Origin: Kiloniellaceae bacterium | GTDB lineage: Bacteria; Pseudomonadota; Alphaproteobacteria; Kiloniellales; J153 | Direction of reading: 5' to 3' | NCBI GenBank assembly: GCA_021776095.1 | Contig: JAJFGO010000053.1 | Location: forward strand, 1-64,000 | Length of the DNA: 64,000 nt | Shown here: positions 7,856-17,874 of the stretch, in pieces | Numbering within the stretch: position 1 is the stretch's first letter | Layout of the letters: the number at the start of each line of letters is the position of its first letter | The notes under the pieces: generated by a model | What the model was told of the DNA's origin: nothing | The model's input: only the letters and a program-made list of their open reading frames with translations | The model's database searches: none | Translations under genes and position numbers: made by a program

Positions 7856-9184
7856 CTACTTGATGCGGAAGTGGTTCCTGACGGCGAGCAGGAACAGGAA
7901 GATCAGGGCCGAGGAAATGACAAGCTGTAGTAGGCCAAGAAGGGCCACGGCGTTTGGCACGATCGGCAATGGCCCGCTTCCCGAAGTAGCACCATCACCA
8001 ATGGTATAGACACCGTAGAGGCAAGCGTGATTCTGATTGAGTTTTTCGGCGCCGCTGCTGCCCAGGAACAGGAGGCCCTTGTGCAGCGAAAGACTGAACG
8101 CAGCCTACCAGGGTTTGTCGTCCGGCCCGGCGATGCAAGACAAGGCTGGCATGTCGCCGCTGACCATTGGCAGGTTTTCCAACAAGCCACTGGAGAGAAC
8201 CTCGAACCGTGCCCAGTCGGTAAGGCTGACAGTCATCCATTCGATGCCTGAGAATTTCGGGTGCGGTTTCTCAAGGTGCGTGCCGAGATATAGACAGGTG
8301 AAGAGCGCGACACTAACGGCCCACCAAATGAAGGGCCGGAGGATGGCGCCGCCGAAGCCGGAAAACAATTGATAAGGATAGCTGAATACCGTTGGCCAGA
8401 AGTTCCCCTTCGCCCAACGTGCCGCCTTGATCTCGCCCCGAAAGAAATCCAACTCACGTGCGTGATCGTGGGCTTGGATGGCTAGGCGCTTTAGCGCACG
8501 CCAGCGCGCGGCCAGATCCGTATCGCCGCGAAAACGACGCCGCCGGAGTGCTAGAAACTCGGCACGGAGGGCTTGCCAGGACGACCAGGCCAGCGCCTTG
8601 CCGCGCGCCGGTGCGGTCATGCCCGCCGGCAGGTCTTTGCGTGTTGACTTGACACCGACAAGAATGCGCCTCCAGAAGCCCCCCGGCTCGATACTGAGGT
8701 TGTCGAGCCGGGGGGCTTCCTCGAAATGGGCCTGTTCGAAATCGGGAACCGCGAAGAACTTGGTGCGGGCAAAGGAAAAAGCGCGTTCGCCACGCAGGGC
8801 CATGAAATTGGGGGATTGCTGGAATACCGCATCTTGGAAGGTCGTGTAGCCCTTGAACAGGGTTTGATCGAACCCCGCGATGCCCGCGAAGCTCGCCCCG
8901 CCGAACCCCGCGCCGCTCGCGAAGCTCGCCCTCTCGAACCGCGCGTCGCCCGGAAACAGGAAGTCGGAAAAGTCTGCGGCCTCTTCAAAGTTATGGTTCG
9001 AAAAATCCGCCTTCGCCGTGTCGTGCCAGGCGCGTGTTTCGTCATTCCAGTCGTGCTCACGTGGACTCTCAACCCACGTGCCCGCCGCCTTCAGCGCCTC
9101 GCGTTCGGCCTGCCGCTCGGCGGCCCAGGCGTTCCAGGCGTCCTTACCCTGGGCGAAGAGGGCGACGCTTTCTTTCGTGTTCAC
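7856..9184 (-). pseudogene. Pentapeptide-repeat membrane protein interrupted by one in-frame TAG
   Basis: The reading frame starts at ATG 9184 and meets TAG at 8107-8105 after 359 codons. It then continues in the same frame for 82 more sense codons to a second TAG at 7858-7856. The first part has F-type pentapeptide repeats at about residues 60-130 (ADFSDFLF, ARFERASF, TTFQDAVF), a basic helical region, and a membrane helix near 285-305. The part after the amber codon begins AAFSLSLHKG and ends in a strong membrane helix and RNHFRIK, an ending I recognise from intact family members. The gene therefore looks like a 441-residue protein split by a nonsense mutation, unless the stop is read through or is a sequencing error. 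Function is unknown; the C-terminal helices suggest an ion-channel-like membrane anchor. Flanking 275-bp direct repeats mark it as a possible cassette. Confidence 0.75.
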
Positions 9185-9282
9185 GGCGGGCGTCCCTCGG
9201 GATTCGGCGCTGGCGAGGGTGCAGCATAGCGCGGCGAGCCGGGGGCCGATACAGGGGTTGAATACTGGACGGTTTACCCCTG

Positions 9283-9557
9283 TCCTTCGACAGGCTCAGG
9301 ATGAGGGTGCTAGGGCCAAAGCCTTCCCCTCATCCTGAGCTTGTCGAAGGATCGGCCAAAGCCAGGCGAGGAATTCGGGGCGCTAGGCAAGGCCCCCTCA
9401 CCCTCCCACCGCTAGCGCGGCGAGCCGCGCCCTCCCCCAGAGGGTAAGTGGGAGGTCGTCATCCCGGCCGAGCGTGTGCGAGAGCCGGGATCTTCGCGTG
9501 CTCCATGTGCCGAAGGTCCCGGATAAGCGCTTTGGCGCTTTCCGGGATGACGGTCTT
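9283..9557. repeat. Long direct repeat, right copy
   Basis: Matches 7561-7835 in the same orientation and carries the same nested elements. It ends just before the stop codon of the lipoprotein gene at 9580. Confidence 0.85.
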
Positions 9558-9579
9558 GGCTTGGCGGTGCTAGCGCCCC

Positions 9580-10251
9580 CTACCTCGCCGCCAGCAGAAT
9601 GCGATCCAGGCGGTCGAAGTCGTTGAGGACGCGCCACTCGCCGCCGCCGTCCTCGACCCGGCGTTGCCAGTCTTCCAGGCGGGTCATGTATTCGCGCGGG
9701 TCGACGTTGTCGCTCATGAGCTTGGTGACGTTGAGGGCGACCACGTCGAAGCCTTCGAGCTGCAAGGGAATGTCGCGCACATAGCCCTTTTTCAGATCCT
9801 CCTTGAGGTCGGAGAAGATCAGCACGGTTTTGACCCCCGGGTTCTTCTCGTTCAGGTACTCGACCGCTTGCAGGACGCCGCCGGTGATGTCGGTGTAACC
9901 GGCTGGTTTGACCTCGCGCACGAACTTGCCGATGGTTTCGCGGAACCGGCGCTTTTGCTGATTGGCGGTGCTGGGCCGGTTGTCGAAGGTCATCTTGGCG
10001 ACGATGTCCCGCTCGCTGAACGAGCCGGTGTCGATCCGCGCGACCGCGAAGGAATCGCCCGGGTCCAGGCGGGCCAGGATCGCGTTGATCAGCTTCTCCG
10101 CCTTTTGCAGTTCCTGGGTATAGGTGCCCGAGGTATCCATCAGCAGATAGATACCGCGCCCCTGCGGGGCCGGCTCGCCGCAGCCGCCCAGCCCCAGAGT
10201 CAAGGCGCCCAGCGCGGCGGCCGAGAGGATCGTTTTGACGAAGGGTCTCAT
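9580..10251 (-). CDS. VWA-like lipoprotein
   Basis: The 223-residue product opens with a lipoprotein signal peptide whose lipobox is LGLGGC, so Cys24 is the probable acylated residue. A von Willebrand factor A-like domain follows. IYLLMDTSGTY resembles the metal-binding DxSxS motif with Thr in the last position, and VLIFSDLKED supplies the later acidic residue. Such domains bind protein partners through a metal ion. The ATG overlaps the stop of the upstream polytopic membrane gene as ATGA, so the two proteins probably work together at the envelope. The function is unknown. A longer open frame to 11694 lies inside the neighbour and is rejected. Confidence 0.75.
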   Translation of the reverse strand: MRPFVKTILSAAALGALTLGLGGCGEPAPQGRGIYLLMDTSGTYTQELQKAEKLINAILARLDPGDSFAVARIDTGSFSERDIVAKMTFDNRPSTANQQKRRFRETIGKFVREVKPAGYTDITGGVLQAVEYLNEKNPGVKTVLIFSDLKEDLKKGYVRDIPLQLEGFDVVALNVTKLMSDNVDPREYMTRLEDWQRRVEDGGGEWRVLNDFDRLDRILLAAR

Positions 10252-11741
10252 GACGGCATCTCCCGTATGGTCGGGGCTTCGCCCCTGAATGGTTCCGGTA
10301 CCTCGGCACGGTGCGCCCCGATCCGCTGCGTCTCGTCCGTGCGGCGCCGGTCGCCGAAATGGCCGCGCACCTGGCGGTCGAGCCACAGCGGCCCGAAGAT
10401 CAGGAGGTCGTAGGCCTCGATCATCATGGCGCCGTGGCGCACCGCCCCGGCGGTCACGCGCAGGCCCGCCGCCGAGAAGCGCAGCAGGCCCATGGCCAGG
10501 ATGCCCAAGACCGTGCGCAGGGATTGCACGAAGGTCTCCAGCGGGATCGCCACGAAGACCAGGGCGAAAGGCAGCACGAAGCCCATGCCCATCTGCGCCG
10601 CGGTGGTGATCCAGACAAAGCCGTTGTCGAAGGCCGCGCCGGCCTCGCCGCGCAACAGGGCGGTGGTGGCCAATTCGTCCTGCAGCAGAACCTCGCGCAT
10701 GTAGGACAGGCCGGCCTCGACGCTGGCCAGCATGAACAGGATCCCGAAGGTGACCCAGATCATGCGCTGGCGCATCAGGTCGGGCAGCGCCCCGATGACC
10801 GGGAACAGCCGGGTGATGCGCAGGGATTCCATCAGGAACAGGCCCATGGAAATTTCGACCAGGATGATCACCAGGGCCGCTACGTCGGCGGTCTTGACGC
10901 TGCCGATCAGGCTGTTGCCGCCGACCATTTCGCTCATGGGCCGGGCGATCAGGTGAAAGTTGATGGCCGCGCCGCCGACCGCGATGGCGAGCACGAAGGC
11001 GGACACGAAAAACTGGATCAGCGAAGACGACGACAACTGACGAACCGCCGCGTCCTCCTGCTTCAGGATACCTTCGTATTCCTCGATCTGCCGGTCGATA
11101 ATCTCGGTGCGCCGGGTCAGGTTGACGATGTTCTTGTCCAGCGAGCCCAAGAGCCGCATCAGGCTGCGCAGGCCCGGCACGATGCCCTGCAGGCGCTTGT
11201 GGCGTTCCCGGCTCGCGTCGCGGTACGCCGTGGTCGCCTTGTCGCGTTCCTCGATCAGGGTGTCGTGCACGCCCTGCAATATGGCGGTCACCACCGGATC
11301 GCCGTTCGAAGGAATGCGCGCCACCGCGTCGACCGCCTCGACCCAGCCCGGCGGGCTCGGCGGCACGTCGGCGCTCTGGCTGTAATCCTCGGCGATCTGG
11401 GTGAAGGTGTCGTTCATCTTGCGATGCAGGGCCGGTGCGGTGCCCAGATCGCGCCGCACGGCACCGTCGATGCGTTCGAACTCGCGCTCGATCATGCGTT
11501 CGGCCGCATCCCGGCCGGAGGCCAGCAGGACCTCGCGGTTGCGCTGGCGCAGCACCTCCTCGCCCCGCATCAAGGCGGCGGCGGCCACGCGCAGGGCCCG
11601 GTACAGAAGGTGGGCGAAGGTCATAATCGCCTGGTGGGCCGGCTGGCGCGCGAAATACAGCACGACCGAAAGTCCGGCGATTATAACCAGCCACGTCAGC
11701 GTGGCGTTGGATAGGTCCGACAATCCATCCGAAAACGGCAT
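10248..11741 (-). CDS. Polytopic membrane protein with coiled-coil region, unknown function
   Basis: The 497-residue protein has one N-terminal membrane helix (about 14-30) and a long charged region rich in heptad-like Glu/Arg patterns, including a stretch around EIIDRQIEEYEGILKQED. About five further helices follow between residues 245 and 450, and then a hydrophilic tail. ATG 11741 has GAGG about eight bases upstream; an in-frame ATG at 11855 would add 38 unlikely residues. The stop overlaps the start of a VWA-like lipoprotein gene, so the pair forms a two-gene operon. I do not recognise the family, and the layout suggests an envelope assembly or sensing complex at most. Confidence 0.7.
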   Translation of the reverse strand: MPFSDGLSDLSNATLTWLVIIAGLSVVLYFARQPAHQAIMTFAHLLYRALRVAAAALMRGEEVLRQRNREVLLASGRDAAERMIEREFERIDGAVRRDLGTAPALHRKMNDTFTQIAEDYSQSADVPPSPPGWVEAVDAVARIPSNGDPVVTAILQGVHDTLIEERDKATTAYRDASRERHKRLQGIVPGLRSLMRLLGSLDKNIVNLTRRTEIIDRQIEEYEGILKQEDAAVRQLSSSSLIQFFVSAFVLAIAVGGAAINFHLIARPMSEMVGGNSLIGSVKTADVAALVIILVEISMGLFLMESLRITRLFPVIGALPDLMRQRMIWVTFGILFMLASVEAGLSYMREVLLQDELATTALLRGEAGAAFDNGFVWITTAAQMGMGFVLPFALVFVAIPLETFVQSLRTVLGILAMGLLRFSAAGLRVTAGAVRHGAMMIEAYDLLIFGPLWLDRQVRGHFGDRRRTDETQRIGAHRAEVPEPFRGEAPTIREMPS

Positions 11742-12076
11742 GGTAGCCTCACATCGCAATGAGTGTGATAGCGGCGCTCTTACGGCACCCCAATAAGCGA
11801 TGATCGGCGATAAGTAATGACGATAGATTAAGCGGACAATTTTGTTGAAAGACAAAGTGGCCCCAATAATGCCACGGGTTTGTCACAGGTTGTCTCGAAT
11901 TATATTTTAAAAGATAAGAAGCGTTGTTTTTGAAGGGCGTGCATGAAACCGGGTGCGCGAAATTTGGCCCGCGCGCCAATTGACGGCGCCCGGGCGCGGG
12001 GTCTTTACTTAAGAATCTTTAACCGGAGTCGAATTATGGTCGGCCCGGTTCGATGTATCTCAACGGGGGCGACGCC
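11742..12076. other. Intergenic region between divergent genes
   Basis: No convincing gene is present. About 11820-11930 is clearly AT-rich and lies between the minus-strand membrane gene and the plus-strand bactofilin gene, so it probably holds both promoters. No element could be pinned down. Confidence 0.5.
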
Positions 12077-12535
12077 ATGTTTTCAAGCACACGATCGAAA
12101 CCAGCGGTAGATCCCGCGGCGTCCGTGATGGCGCGCGCGACCGGCGCGGCCGCGGCAGGATCGTCTAAATCGCCAATGACGCCGCCGGCGCCGCCGAAGA
12201 CCTCGAACGGCGTCACCCAACATTCGGTCATCTCGACCGACCTCAGGGTCACCGGCGATATCGTCACCCCCGGCGATCTGACGGTCGAGGGCGCGGTCGA
12301 CGGCAGCATCACTTGCCGGACCCTGACCCTGGGCGGGACGCCCGATATCAAGGGCAACGTCACCGCCGAGACCGTGCGGGTTTGCGGGGCCTTCGCCGGC
12401 ACCATCGAGGCCGGCCAGGTTCACCTGGTCAAATCGGCGGTCATGAAGGGCGATATTCGCTATCGGGTCCTGACCATCGACCAGGGCGCCTATTTCGAGG
12501 GCAAGGCGACCCCGATGAAGGGCGCCGTGGCCTAA
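12077..12535 (+). CDS. Bactofilin family protein
   Basis: Bactofilins are polymer-forming cytoskeletal proteins involved in cell shape, stalks or polarity. The 152-residue product has a disordered Ala/Pro/Ser-rich N-terminus (about 1-50) and a compact beta-helical core of repeats such as LRVTGDIVTPGDLTVEGAVDGSI, ending IDQGAYFEGKATP. Length and pattern fit the DUF583/bactofilin family. ATG 12077 is preceded by a GGGGG stretch and is preferred over the in-frame ATG at 12053. Confidence 0.88.
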   Translation: MFSSTRSKPAVDPAASVMARATGAAAAGSSKSPMTPPAPPKTSNGVTQHSVISTDLRVTGDIVTPGDLTVEGAVDGSITCRTLTLGGTPDIKGNVTAETVRVCGAFAGTIEAGQVHLVKSAVMKGDIRYRVLTIDQGAYFEGKATPMKGAVA

Positions 12536-12575
12536 CTCCGGCCCACGGCCTAGTCAACCTGAGCCTCCTCATCCC

Positions 12576-12612
12576 GAGCTTCCTCATCCTGAGCCTGTCG
12601 AAGGACGAGGGA
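12576..12612. repeat. Intergenic repeat of the 'CATCCTGAGCCTGTCGAAGGA' type
   Basis: One arm of the family that forms an inverted pair at 34146-34188 and also lies inside both 275-bp direct repeats. It sits between the bactofilin gene and ffh. Confidence 0.6.
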
Positions 12613-12813
12613 CGAAGGACGGCGCCCGCTTGACCCGCCGCCCGGCCGGCCCTATGTTCCGCCCCGTTCACGGGTATCTTCAAACGCCCGGCTCCCCAAG
12701 AGGCTAGGGTTTTAGCCGAAAAGGGGGGAGCTCCGCCGGTCCGCGAGTGTCGCGCGCCGGCGCGTTTTGCGTTTGGCCGATGCTCTAGGAATTTGGCACG
12801 GGTCGGAACCGGT

Positions 12814-14190
12814 ATGTTCGATAGTCTGCAGGAACGTCTGGGCGAGGTCTTCGGCAAGCTGACGCGCCGCGGCGCGCTCAATGAGGCCGATGTCTCCGCG
12901 GCCCTGCGCGAGGTGCGGGTCGCCCTGCTCGAGGCCGACGTGGCCCTGCCCGTGGTCAAGGACTTCGTCGAAAATGTCCGCGCGGAGGCGGTCGGCGAGC
13001 AGGTCTTGCGCTCGGTCACGCCGGGCCAGATGGTCGTCAAGATCGTCCACGACCACCTGGTGAAAACCCTCGGTGCCGAGGCCGCCGCGCTGAACCTCGA
13101 AGTGCCGCCGCCGGCGGTGCTGATGCTGGTCGGCCTGCAAGGCTCGGGCAAGACCACGAGCTGCGCCAAGGTCGGCTTGCGCCTGACTGAAAAAGCCAAG
13201 AAAAAGGTCCTCATGGCCTCGCTCGACGTGCGCCGCCCGGCGGCGCAGGAGCAGCTGAAGGTGCTCGGCATCCAGGCCAACCTGCGCACCCTGGATATCG
13301 TGCCGGGCGAGCCGCCGGTGGCCATCGCCAAACGTGCTGTGCGCACCGGCGCCCTGGAAGGCTACGACGTGGTGCTGCTGGATACCGCCGGGCGTCTGGC
13401 CATCGACGAGGACATGATGGCCGAGGCGGCGGCGGTGCGCGACGCGGCCAAGCCGCACGAAACCCTGCTGGTCGCCGATGCCATGACCGGCCAGGACGCG
13501 GTCAACGTGGCCAGCGCCTTCCACGAGAAAATCGGCCTGACCGGCATTCTGCTAACCCGGGTCGACGGCGACGCGCGCGGTGGCGCGGCGCTATCCATGC
13601 GCGCGGTCACCGGCTGCCCGATCAAGCTGCTCGGCGTCGGCGAAAAGCTGGATGCCTTGGAGGATTTCCACCCGGACCGGGTGGCGTCGCGCATCCTGGG
13701 CATGGGCGACGTGGTCTCGCTGGTCGAGAAGGCGGCCGAGACCATCGAGCAGGAAGACGCCGAGAAGATTGCCCGCAAGTTCCAGAAAGGCCAGTTCGAC
13801 CTGGACGATCTGGGCCAGCAGCTCAAGCAGATGCTCAAGATGGGCGGGATATCCGGCATGATGGACCTGCTGCCCGGCATGTCCAGGGCGCAGCAGGACC
13901 AGATCAAGAAAGCCAAGGTCGACGATGGGGCGATTAAGCGCCAGTTGGCGATTCTGTCGTCCATGACCCCGGTCGAGCGGCGCCGGCCCGAATTGATCAA
14001 GGCGAGCCGCAAGCAACGCATCGCGGCCGGCTCCGGCACCCACGTTCAGGACGTCAACAAGCTCCTGAAACAGCACCAGGAGGCCGGCCGCATGATGAAA
14101 CGGGTCCGCAAGATGGGCAAGAAAGGCATGCTGCGCGGCGGCCTGGGCAGCCTTATGCCCGGCGGCCGGGGCGGCGGCTTTCCGCACTAG
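12814..14190 (+). CDS. ffh: Signal recognition particle protein Ffh
   Basis: Ffh binds 4.5S RNA and signal sequences and pairs with FtsY to target membrane proteins. The 458-residue protein has the N domain, the G domain with [15 protein letters not shown] and [10 protein letters not shown], and the Met-rich M domain ([18 protein letters not shown], then the RNA-binding [11 protein letters not shown]). ATG 12814 gives the standard start MFDSLQERL; an in-frame TTG at 12793 is less likely. It heads a run with rpsP, rimM, trmD and rplS. The 4.5S RNA gene was not found in the window. Confidence 0.97.
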   Translation: MFDSLQERLGEVFGKLTRRGALNEADVSAALREVRVALLEADVALPVVKDFVENVRAEAVGEQVLRSVTPGQMVVKIVHDHLVKTLGAEAAALNLEVPPPAVLMLVGLQGSGKTTSCAKVGLRLTEKAKKKVLMASLDVRRPAAQEQLKVLGIQANLRTLDIVPGEPPVAIAKRAVRTGALEGYDVVLLDTAGRLAIDEDMMAEAAAVRDAAKPHETLLVADAMTGQDAVNVASAFHEKIGLTGILLTRVDGDARGGAALSMRAVTGCPIKLLGVGEKLDALEDFHPDRVASRILGMGDVVSLVEKAAETIEQEDAEKIARKFQKGQFDLDDLGQQLKQMLKMGGISGMMDLLPGMSRAQQDQIKKAKVDDGAIKRQLAILSSMTPVERRRPELIKASRKQRIAAGSGTHVQDVNKLLKQHQEAGRMMKRVRKMGKKGMLRGGLGSLMPGGRGGGFPH

Positions 14191-14272
14191 GCCACGCAGA
14201 GCGAACGGCGAACGAACCGAACGAACACAGCGAACACAGCGAACACCAGTAAACAGGAACGGAAAACGGAAT

Positions 14273-14692
14273 ATGTCACTCAGGATTAGGTTGGCCCGGG
14301 GCGGCGCCAAGAAGCGGCCCTTCTATCGGATCGTGATCGCCGATTCGCGCAGCCCGCGCGATGGCCGCTTCATCGAGAAGATCGGCTTCTACAACCCCAT
14401 GGTCGCCAAGGACCATCCGGATCGCCTGCGCTTGAACGAAGAGCGCGCGAAGCATTGGATCTCGGTCGGCGCCACGCCGAGCGACCGGGTCGCGCGCTTC
14501 CTGGGCCATGCCAACATCATCGCCATGCCCAATCTGCCGCGCCAAACCAAGCAGCAGTTGCCCAAGGCCAAGGCGCAGCAGCGCACGGCCGCCGAGGAAG
14601 AGGCCAAGAAGGCCGCCGCCGAAGCTGCCGCGGCCCCGGCCCCGGCTGAAGTTCCGGCCGAGGCCGCCGCCGAGGCACCGGCCGAGGGCTAA
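14273..14692 (+). CDS. rpsP: 30S ribosomal protein S16
   Basis: S16 is a small-subunit assembly protein. Residues 1-80 are canonical ([33 protein letters not shown]). At 139 residues the protein is much longer than the roughly 80 of E. coli because of a Lys/Ala/Pro/Glu-rich low-complexity tail, which is common in alphaproteobacterial S16. rimM follows after nine bases. Confidence 0.97.
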   Translation: MSLRIRLARGGAKKRPFYRIVIADSRSPRDGRFIEKIGFYNPMVAKDHPDRLRLNEERAKHWISVGATPSDRVARFLGHANIIAMPNLPRQTKQQLPKAKAQQRTAAEEEAKKAAAEAAAAPAPAEVPAEAAAEAPAEG

Positions 14693-14701
14693 GCCGGTCC
14701 G

Positions 14702-15217
14702 ATGTCGCGGGTTTGCCTGGGTGTGGTGGCTGGCGTGCATGGGGTGCGCGGCCTGGTACGGATCAAGAGCTTCACCGAGGCGCCGGAGGACCTGGTGGCC
14801 TATGGGCCGCTGACCGATGAGGCCGGGACGCGGCGCTTCGAAGTCAGGCTTAAGGGCCGGGCCAAGGGCGGGCTCCTGGCGGAGATCGCCGGGCTCGACG
14901 ACCGGACCGCGGCCGAGGCGCTGAAAGGCACCCGGCTTTACGTGGACCGCGCCGCCCTGCCGGCGCCGGAGGAAGAGGAGTACTATCACGCCGATCTGAT
15001 CGGACTCAGGGTCGAGGACCGGGCCGGCCGCGATCTTGGCCGGGTCGCCGCGGTCCACAACTTCGGGGCCGGCGACCTGCTGGGGATCGAAGGGCCGGAG
15101 GGCGCGGAACGGCTGCTGCCCTTCACCAAGGCCGTGGTGCCCGAGGTCGATCTGGCCGCTGGCCGCCTGGTGGTCGAGCCGCCGGTGGAGGAAGAGGCGA
15201 AGACGAGCGATGAGTGA
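14702..15217 (+). CDS. rimM: Ribosome maturation factor RimM
   Basis: RimM assists 30S head assembly and binds S19. The 171-residue protein has the N-terminal beta-barrel ([22 protein letters not shown]) and the C-terminal PRC-barrel with the signature [13 protein letters not shown] and [14 protein letters not shown]. It overlaps the start of trmD by eight bases, and its position between rpsP and trmD is the conserved order. Confidence 0.95.
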   Translation: MSRVCLGVVAGVHGVRGLVRIKSFTEAPEDLVAYGPLTDEAGTRRFEVRLKGRAKGGLLAEIAGLDDRTAAEALKGTRLYVDRAALPAPEEEEYYHADLIGLRVEDRAGRDLGRVAAVHNFGAGDLLGIEGPEGAERLLPFTKAVVPEVDLAAGRLVVEPPVEEEAKTSDE

Positions 15218-15962
15218 GGCCGACGAGACGACGGCGGATACAGCGCCTTGGATGGCCCGGGTCCTGACCCTGTTCCCGGAAATGTTTCCGGGTTTTCTGG
15301 GGCTCAGCCTGGCCGGAAAGGCGCTGGAAAAAGGAATTTGGGCGCTCGATGTTCTGGACATCCGGGATTTCGCGCGCGATAAACACCGCTCTGTCGACGA
15401 CGCGCCCTTCGGGGGCGGGGCCGGTATGGTGATGCGGCCCGACGTGCTGGACGCGGCGCTCGCGGCGGCACGGGGGCGGAGTGGTGAGGCGGCAGGCGCG
15501 GCGGTTTTTCTCTCGCCGCGCGGTCGTTTACTGGACCAGGCGTTGGTGCGCGAATTGGCGGCCGGGCCGGGTGTGACGCTGCTGTGCGGCCGCTACGAGG
15601 GCGTCGATCAGCGGGTTCTGGACGCGCACGGGGCCGCCGAGGTCAGCCTGGGCGATTATGTGCTGTCCGGGGGCGAGCCGGCGGCGCTGAGTCTGCTCGA
15701 TGCGGTGGTGCGGGTCTTGCCCGGGGTCATGGGCAACGAGGCCAGCCCGGCCGAAGAGTCATTTGAACGGGGATTGCTGGAGTATCCCCACTATACGCGG
15801 CCCGCCGACTGGCAGGGCCGCAAGGTGCCGGAGGTCCTGCTCTCCGGCCACCACGACAACATCCGCCGCTGGCGGATGGCGCAGGCGGAACAGATTACGC
15901 GGGAGCGCCGGCCCGATCTTTGGGCGCGCCGCTGCCGGGCACAAGACGAACGCGAAGGATAA
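15210..15962 (+). CDS. trmD: tRNA (guanine37-N1)-methyltransferase TrmD
   Basis: TrmD makes m1G37 in tRNAs and prevents frameshifting. The 250-residue protein has the SPOUT knot fold with [43 protein letters not shown] and [13 protein letters not shown]. The ATG at 15210 lies within rimM, and the N-terminus has about 15 extra residues before the conserved start of homology. An internal Met at about residue 15 is an alternative start. rplS follows after four bases. Confidence 0.96.
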   Translation: MSEADETTADTAPWMARVLTLFPEMFPGFLGLSLAGKALEKGIWALDVLDIRDFARDKHRSVDDAPFGGGAGMVMRPDVLDAALAAARGRSGEAAGAAVFLSPRGRLLDQALVRELAAGPGVTLLCGRYEGVDQRVLDAHGAAEVSLGDYVLSGGEPAALSLLDAVVRVLPGVMGNEASPAEESFERGLLEYPHYTRPADWQGRKVPEVLLSGHHDNIRRWRMAQAEQITRERRPDLWARRCRAQDEREG

Positions 15963-15966
15963 GGCC

Positions 15967-16449
15967 ATGAATACCATCGAACGGATCAATCAGGCGCAGA
16001 TCGCCAAGCTGACCGAAGGCAAGACCATTCCCGACTTCACGCCCGGCGATACGGTCAAGGTCAACGTCAAGGTTGTCGAGGGCACGCGCGAGCGTATCCA
16101 GGCTTACGAGGGAGTTTGCATCGCGCGTAAGAACCGGGGCCTCAACTCCTCGTTCACGGTGCGCAAGATCTCCTATAACGAAGGGGTCGAGCGTGTCTTC
16201 CCGCTGTATTCCCCGATGATCGATTCGGTTGAGTTGGTGCGCCGGGGCGACGTCCGCCGGGCCAAGCTGTATTACCTGCGCGGCCGGCGCGGCAAGTCGG
16301 CGCGGATCGCCGAAAAGACCACCGGCGCGGCGGGCAAGGCCGCAACCGCAGAGCGGATCGAGGCCGCCACCGCCAAGGCGGCCGCCTCAAAGGCCGTGAA
16401 AGAGGCAAAGGCGGCTAAGGCAGCCAAGGCCCAAGCCGCCAAAAGTTAG
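15967..16449 (+). CDS. rplS: 50S ribosomal protein L19
   Basis: L19 lies at the subunit interface of the large subunit. Residues 1-115 are canonical ([57 protein letters not shown]). The 160-residue product carries an extra tail of about 45 residues made almost only of Lys, Ala, Glu and Thr. The longer frame from 15700 lies inside trmD and is not used. leuC follows after 15 bases. Confidence 0.96.
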   Translation: MNTIERINQAQIAKLTEGKTIPDFTPGDTVKVNVKVVEGTRERIQAYEGVCIARKNRGLNSSFTVRKISYNEGVERVFPLYSPMIDSVELVRRGDVRRAKLYYLRGRRGKSARIAEKTTGAAGKAATAERIEAATAKAAASKAVKEAKAAKAAKAQAAKS

Positions 16450-16464
16450 GGTTTCGGACCGCCC

Positions 16465-17874
16465 ATGACCGCACCGCGCACCCTGTTCGACAAGATCTGG
16501 GATAACCACGTTGTCAGCCGCCAGGACGACGGCACCTGCCTGATCTATATCGACCGCCACCTGGTGCACGAGGTAACCAGCCCCCAGGCCTTCGAGGGTC
16601 TGCGCCTGGCCGGGCGCAAGGTGCGCCGCCCCGATTTGACCCTGGCGGTCGCCGACCACAACGTGCCGACCAGCGATCGCTCCCAAGGCATCGACGACGA
16701 GGAAAGCCGCATCCAGGTCGATGCGTTGACCCAGAACTGCGCCGATTTCGGGATCGACTGCTACGGCATGGACGACGTGCGCCAGGGTATCGTCCACATC
16801 ATCGGGCCGGAGCAAGGCTTCACCCTGCCGGGCATGACCATTGTGTGCGGCGATTCCCATACCGCGACCCATGGCGCCTTCGGCGCGCTGGCCTTCGGTA
16901 TCGGGACCAGCGAGGTCGAGCACGTGCTGGCGACCCAGACCCTGATCCAAAGACCGGCCAAGAACATGCGCATCACGGTCGAGGGCCAGACGCACATGGG
17001 CGTGACCGCCAAGGACCTGATCCTGGCGATCATTGGCAAGCTGGGCACCGCCGGGGGCACCGGCCACGTCATCGAATACGCCGGCGAGGCGATCCGCGCG
17101 CTTTCCATGGAAGGCCGCATGACCATCTGCAACATGTCCATTGAGGCGGGCGCGCGCGCCGGCCTGATCGCGCCGGATGAGACCACCTTCGACTACGTCA
17201 AGGGCCGGCCGCTGGCGCCCAAGGCGGGGCGCTGGGAGGCCGCGCTGGCCCAATGGAAGACCCTGCCCTCGGACCCGGGCGCGACCTACGACACCGAGAT
17301 CGCCCTGAACGCCGCCGAGATCGAGCCGCAAGTGACCTGGGGCACCAGCCCCGAGGACGTGGTGCCGATCGGCGGGCGTGTGCCCGACCCGGCCTCGGCG
17401 CGCGATCAAGGCAAGCGCGACGCCATGGAACAGTCGCTCGACTACATGGGTTTGAGCGCGGGCATGGCGGTGCAGGACATCAAGGTCGACACGGTTTTCA
17501 TCGGCTCCTGCACCAACGGGCGGATCGAGGATCTGCGCGAGGTCGCGGCCCTGGCCAAGGGCCGCAAGGTGGCCGAGGGCGTGCGCGCCATGATCGTGCC
17601 CGGTTCCGGGCTGGTGAAGAACCAGGCGGAAGAAGAAGGCCTGGACAAAGTTTTCATAGAGGCCGGTTTCGACTGGCGCGAGCCGGGCTGCTCCATGTGC
17701 CTGGCCATGAACGCCGACAAGCTGCAGCCGGGCGAACGCTGCGCCTCGACCTCGAACCGCAATTTCGAAGGCCGTCAAGGCCGCGGCGGGCGGACCCATC
17801 TGGTCAGCCCCGGCATGGCCGCCGCCGCCGCCATCGCCGGCCACCTCGCCGACGTGCGGGAGTTGTCGACGTGA
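16465..17874 (+). CDS. leuC: 3-isopropylmalate dehydratase large subunit
   Basis: LeuC with LeuD isomerises 2-isopropylmalate to 3-isopropylmalate in leucine synthesis, using a 4Fe-4S cluster. The 469-residue protein belongs to the aconitase superfamily. Its three cluster cysteines are visible at Cys349 (IGSCTNGR), Cys409 and Cys412 (GCSMC). Other typical stretches are [20 protein letters not shown] and [12 protein letters not shown]. The stop TGA overlaps a GTG start of a GFA-type gene, which separates it from leuD. Confidence 0.97.
   Translation: MTAPRTLFDKIWDNHVVSRQDDGTCLIYIDRHLVHEVTSPQAFEGLRLAGRKVRRPDLTLAVADHNVPTSDRSQGIDDEESRIQVDALTQNCADFGIDCYGMDDVRQGIVHIIGPEQGFTLPGMTIVCGDSHTATHGAFGALAFGIGTSEVEHVLATQTLIQRPAKNMRITVEGQTHMGVTAKDLILAIIGKLGTAGGTGHVIEYAGEAIRALSMEGRMTICNMSIEAGARAGLIAPDETTFDYVKGRPLAPKAGRWEAALAQWKTLPSDPGATYDTEIALNAAEIEPQVTWGTSPEDVVPIGGRVPDPASARDQGKRDAMEQSLDYMGLSAGMAVQDIKVDTVFIGSCTNGRIEDLREVAALAKGRKVAEGVRAMIVPGSGLVKNQAEEEGLDKVFIEAGFDWREPGCSMCLAMNADKLQPGERCASTSNRNFEGRQGRGGRTHLVSPGMAAAAAIAGHLADVRELST

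Noticed and set aside
12640-12792. Possible 4.5S RNA gene before ffh
   Set aside because: No GGCAGC-type apical loop or long stem characteristic of SRP RNA was found.
14205-14255. Short GAACG/CACAGCGAA tandem pattern between ffh and rpsP
   Set aside because: Only two or three degenerate copies; no structure or function evident.
16387-17844. 485-codon minus-strand frame opposite leuC
   Set aside because: Antisense shadow of leuC without a ribosome-binding site or recognisable domain.
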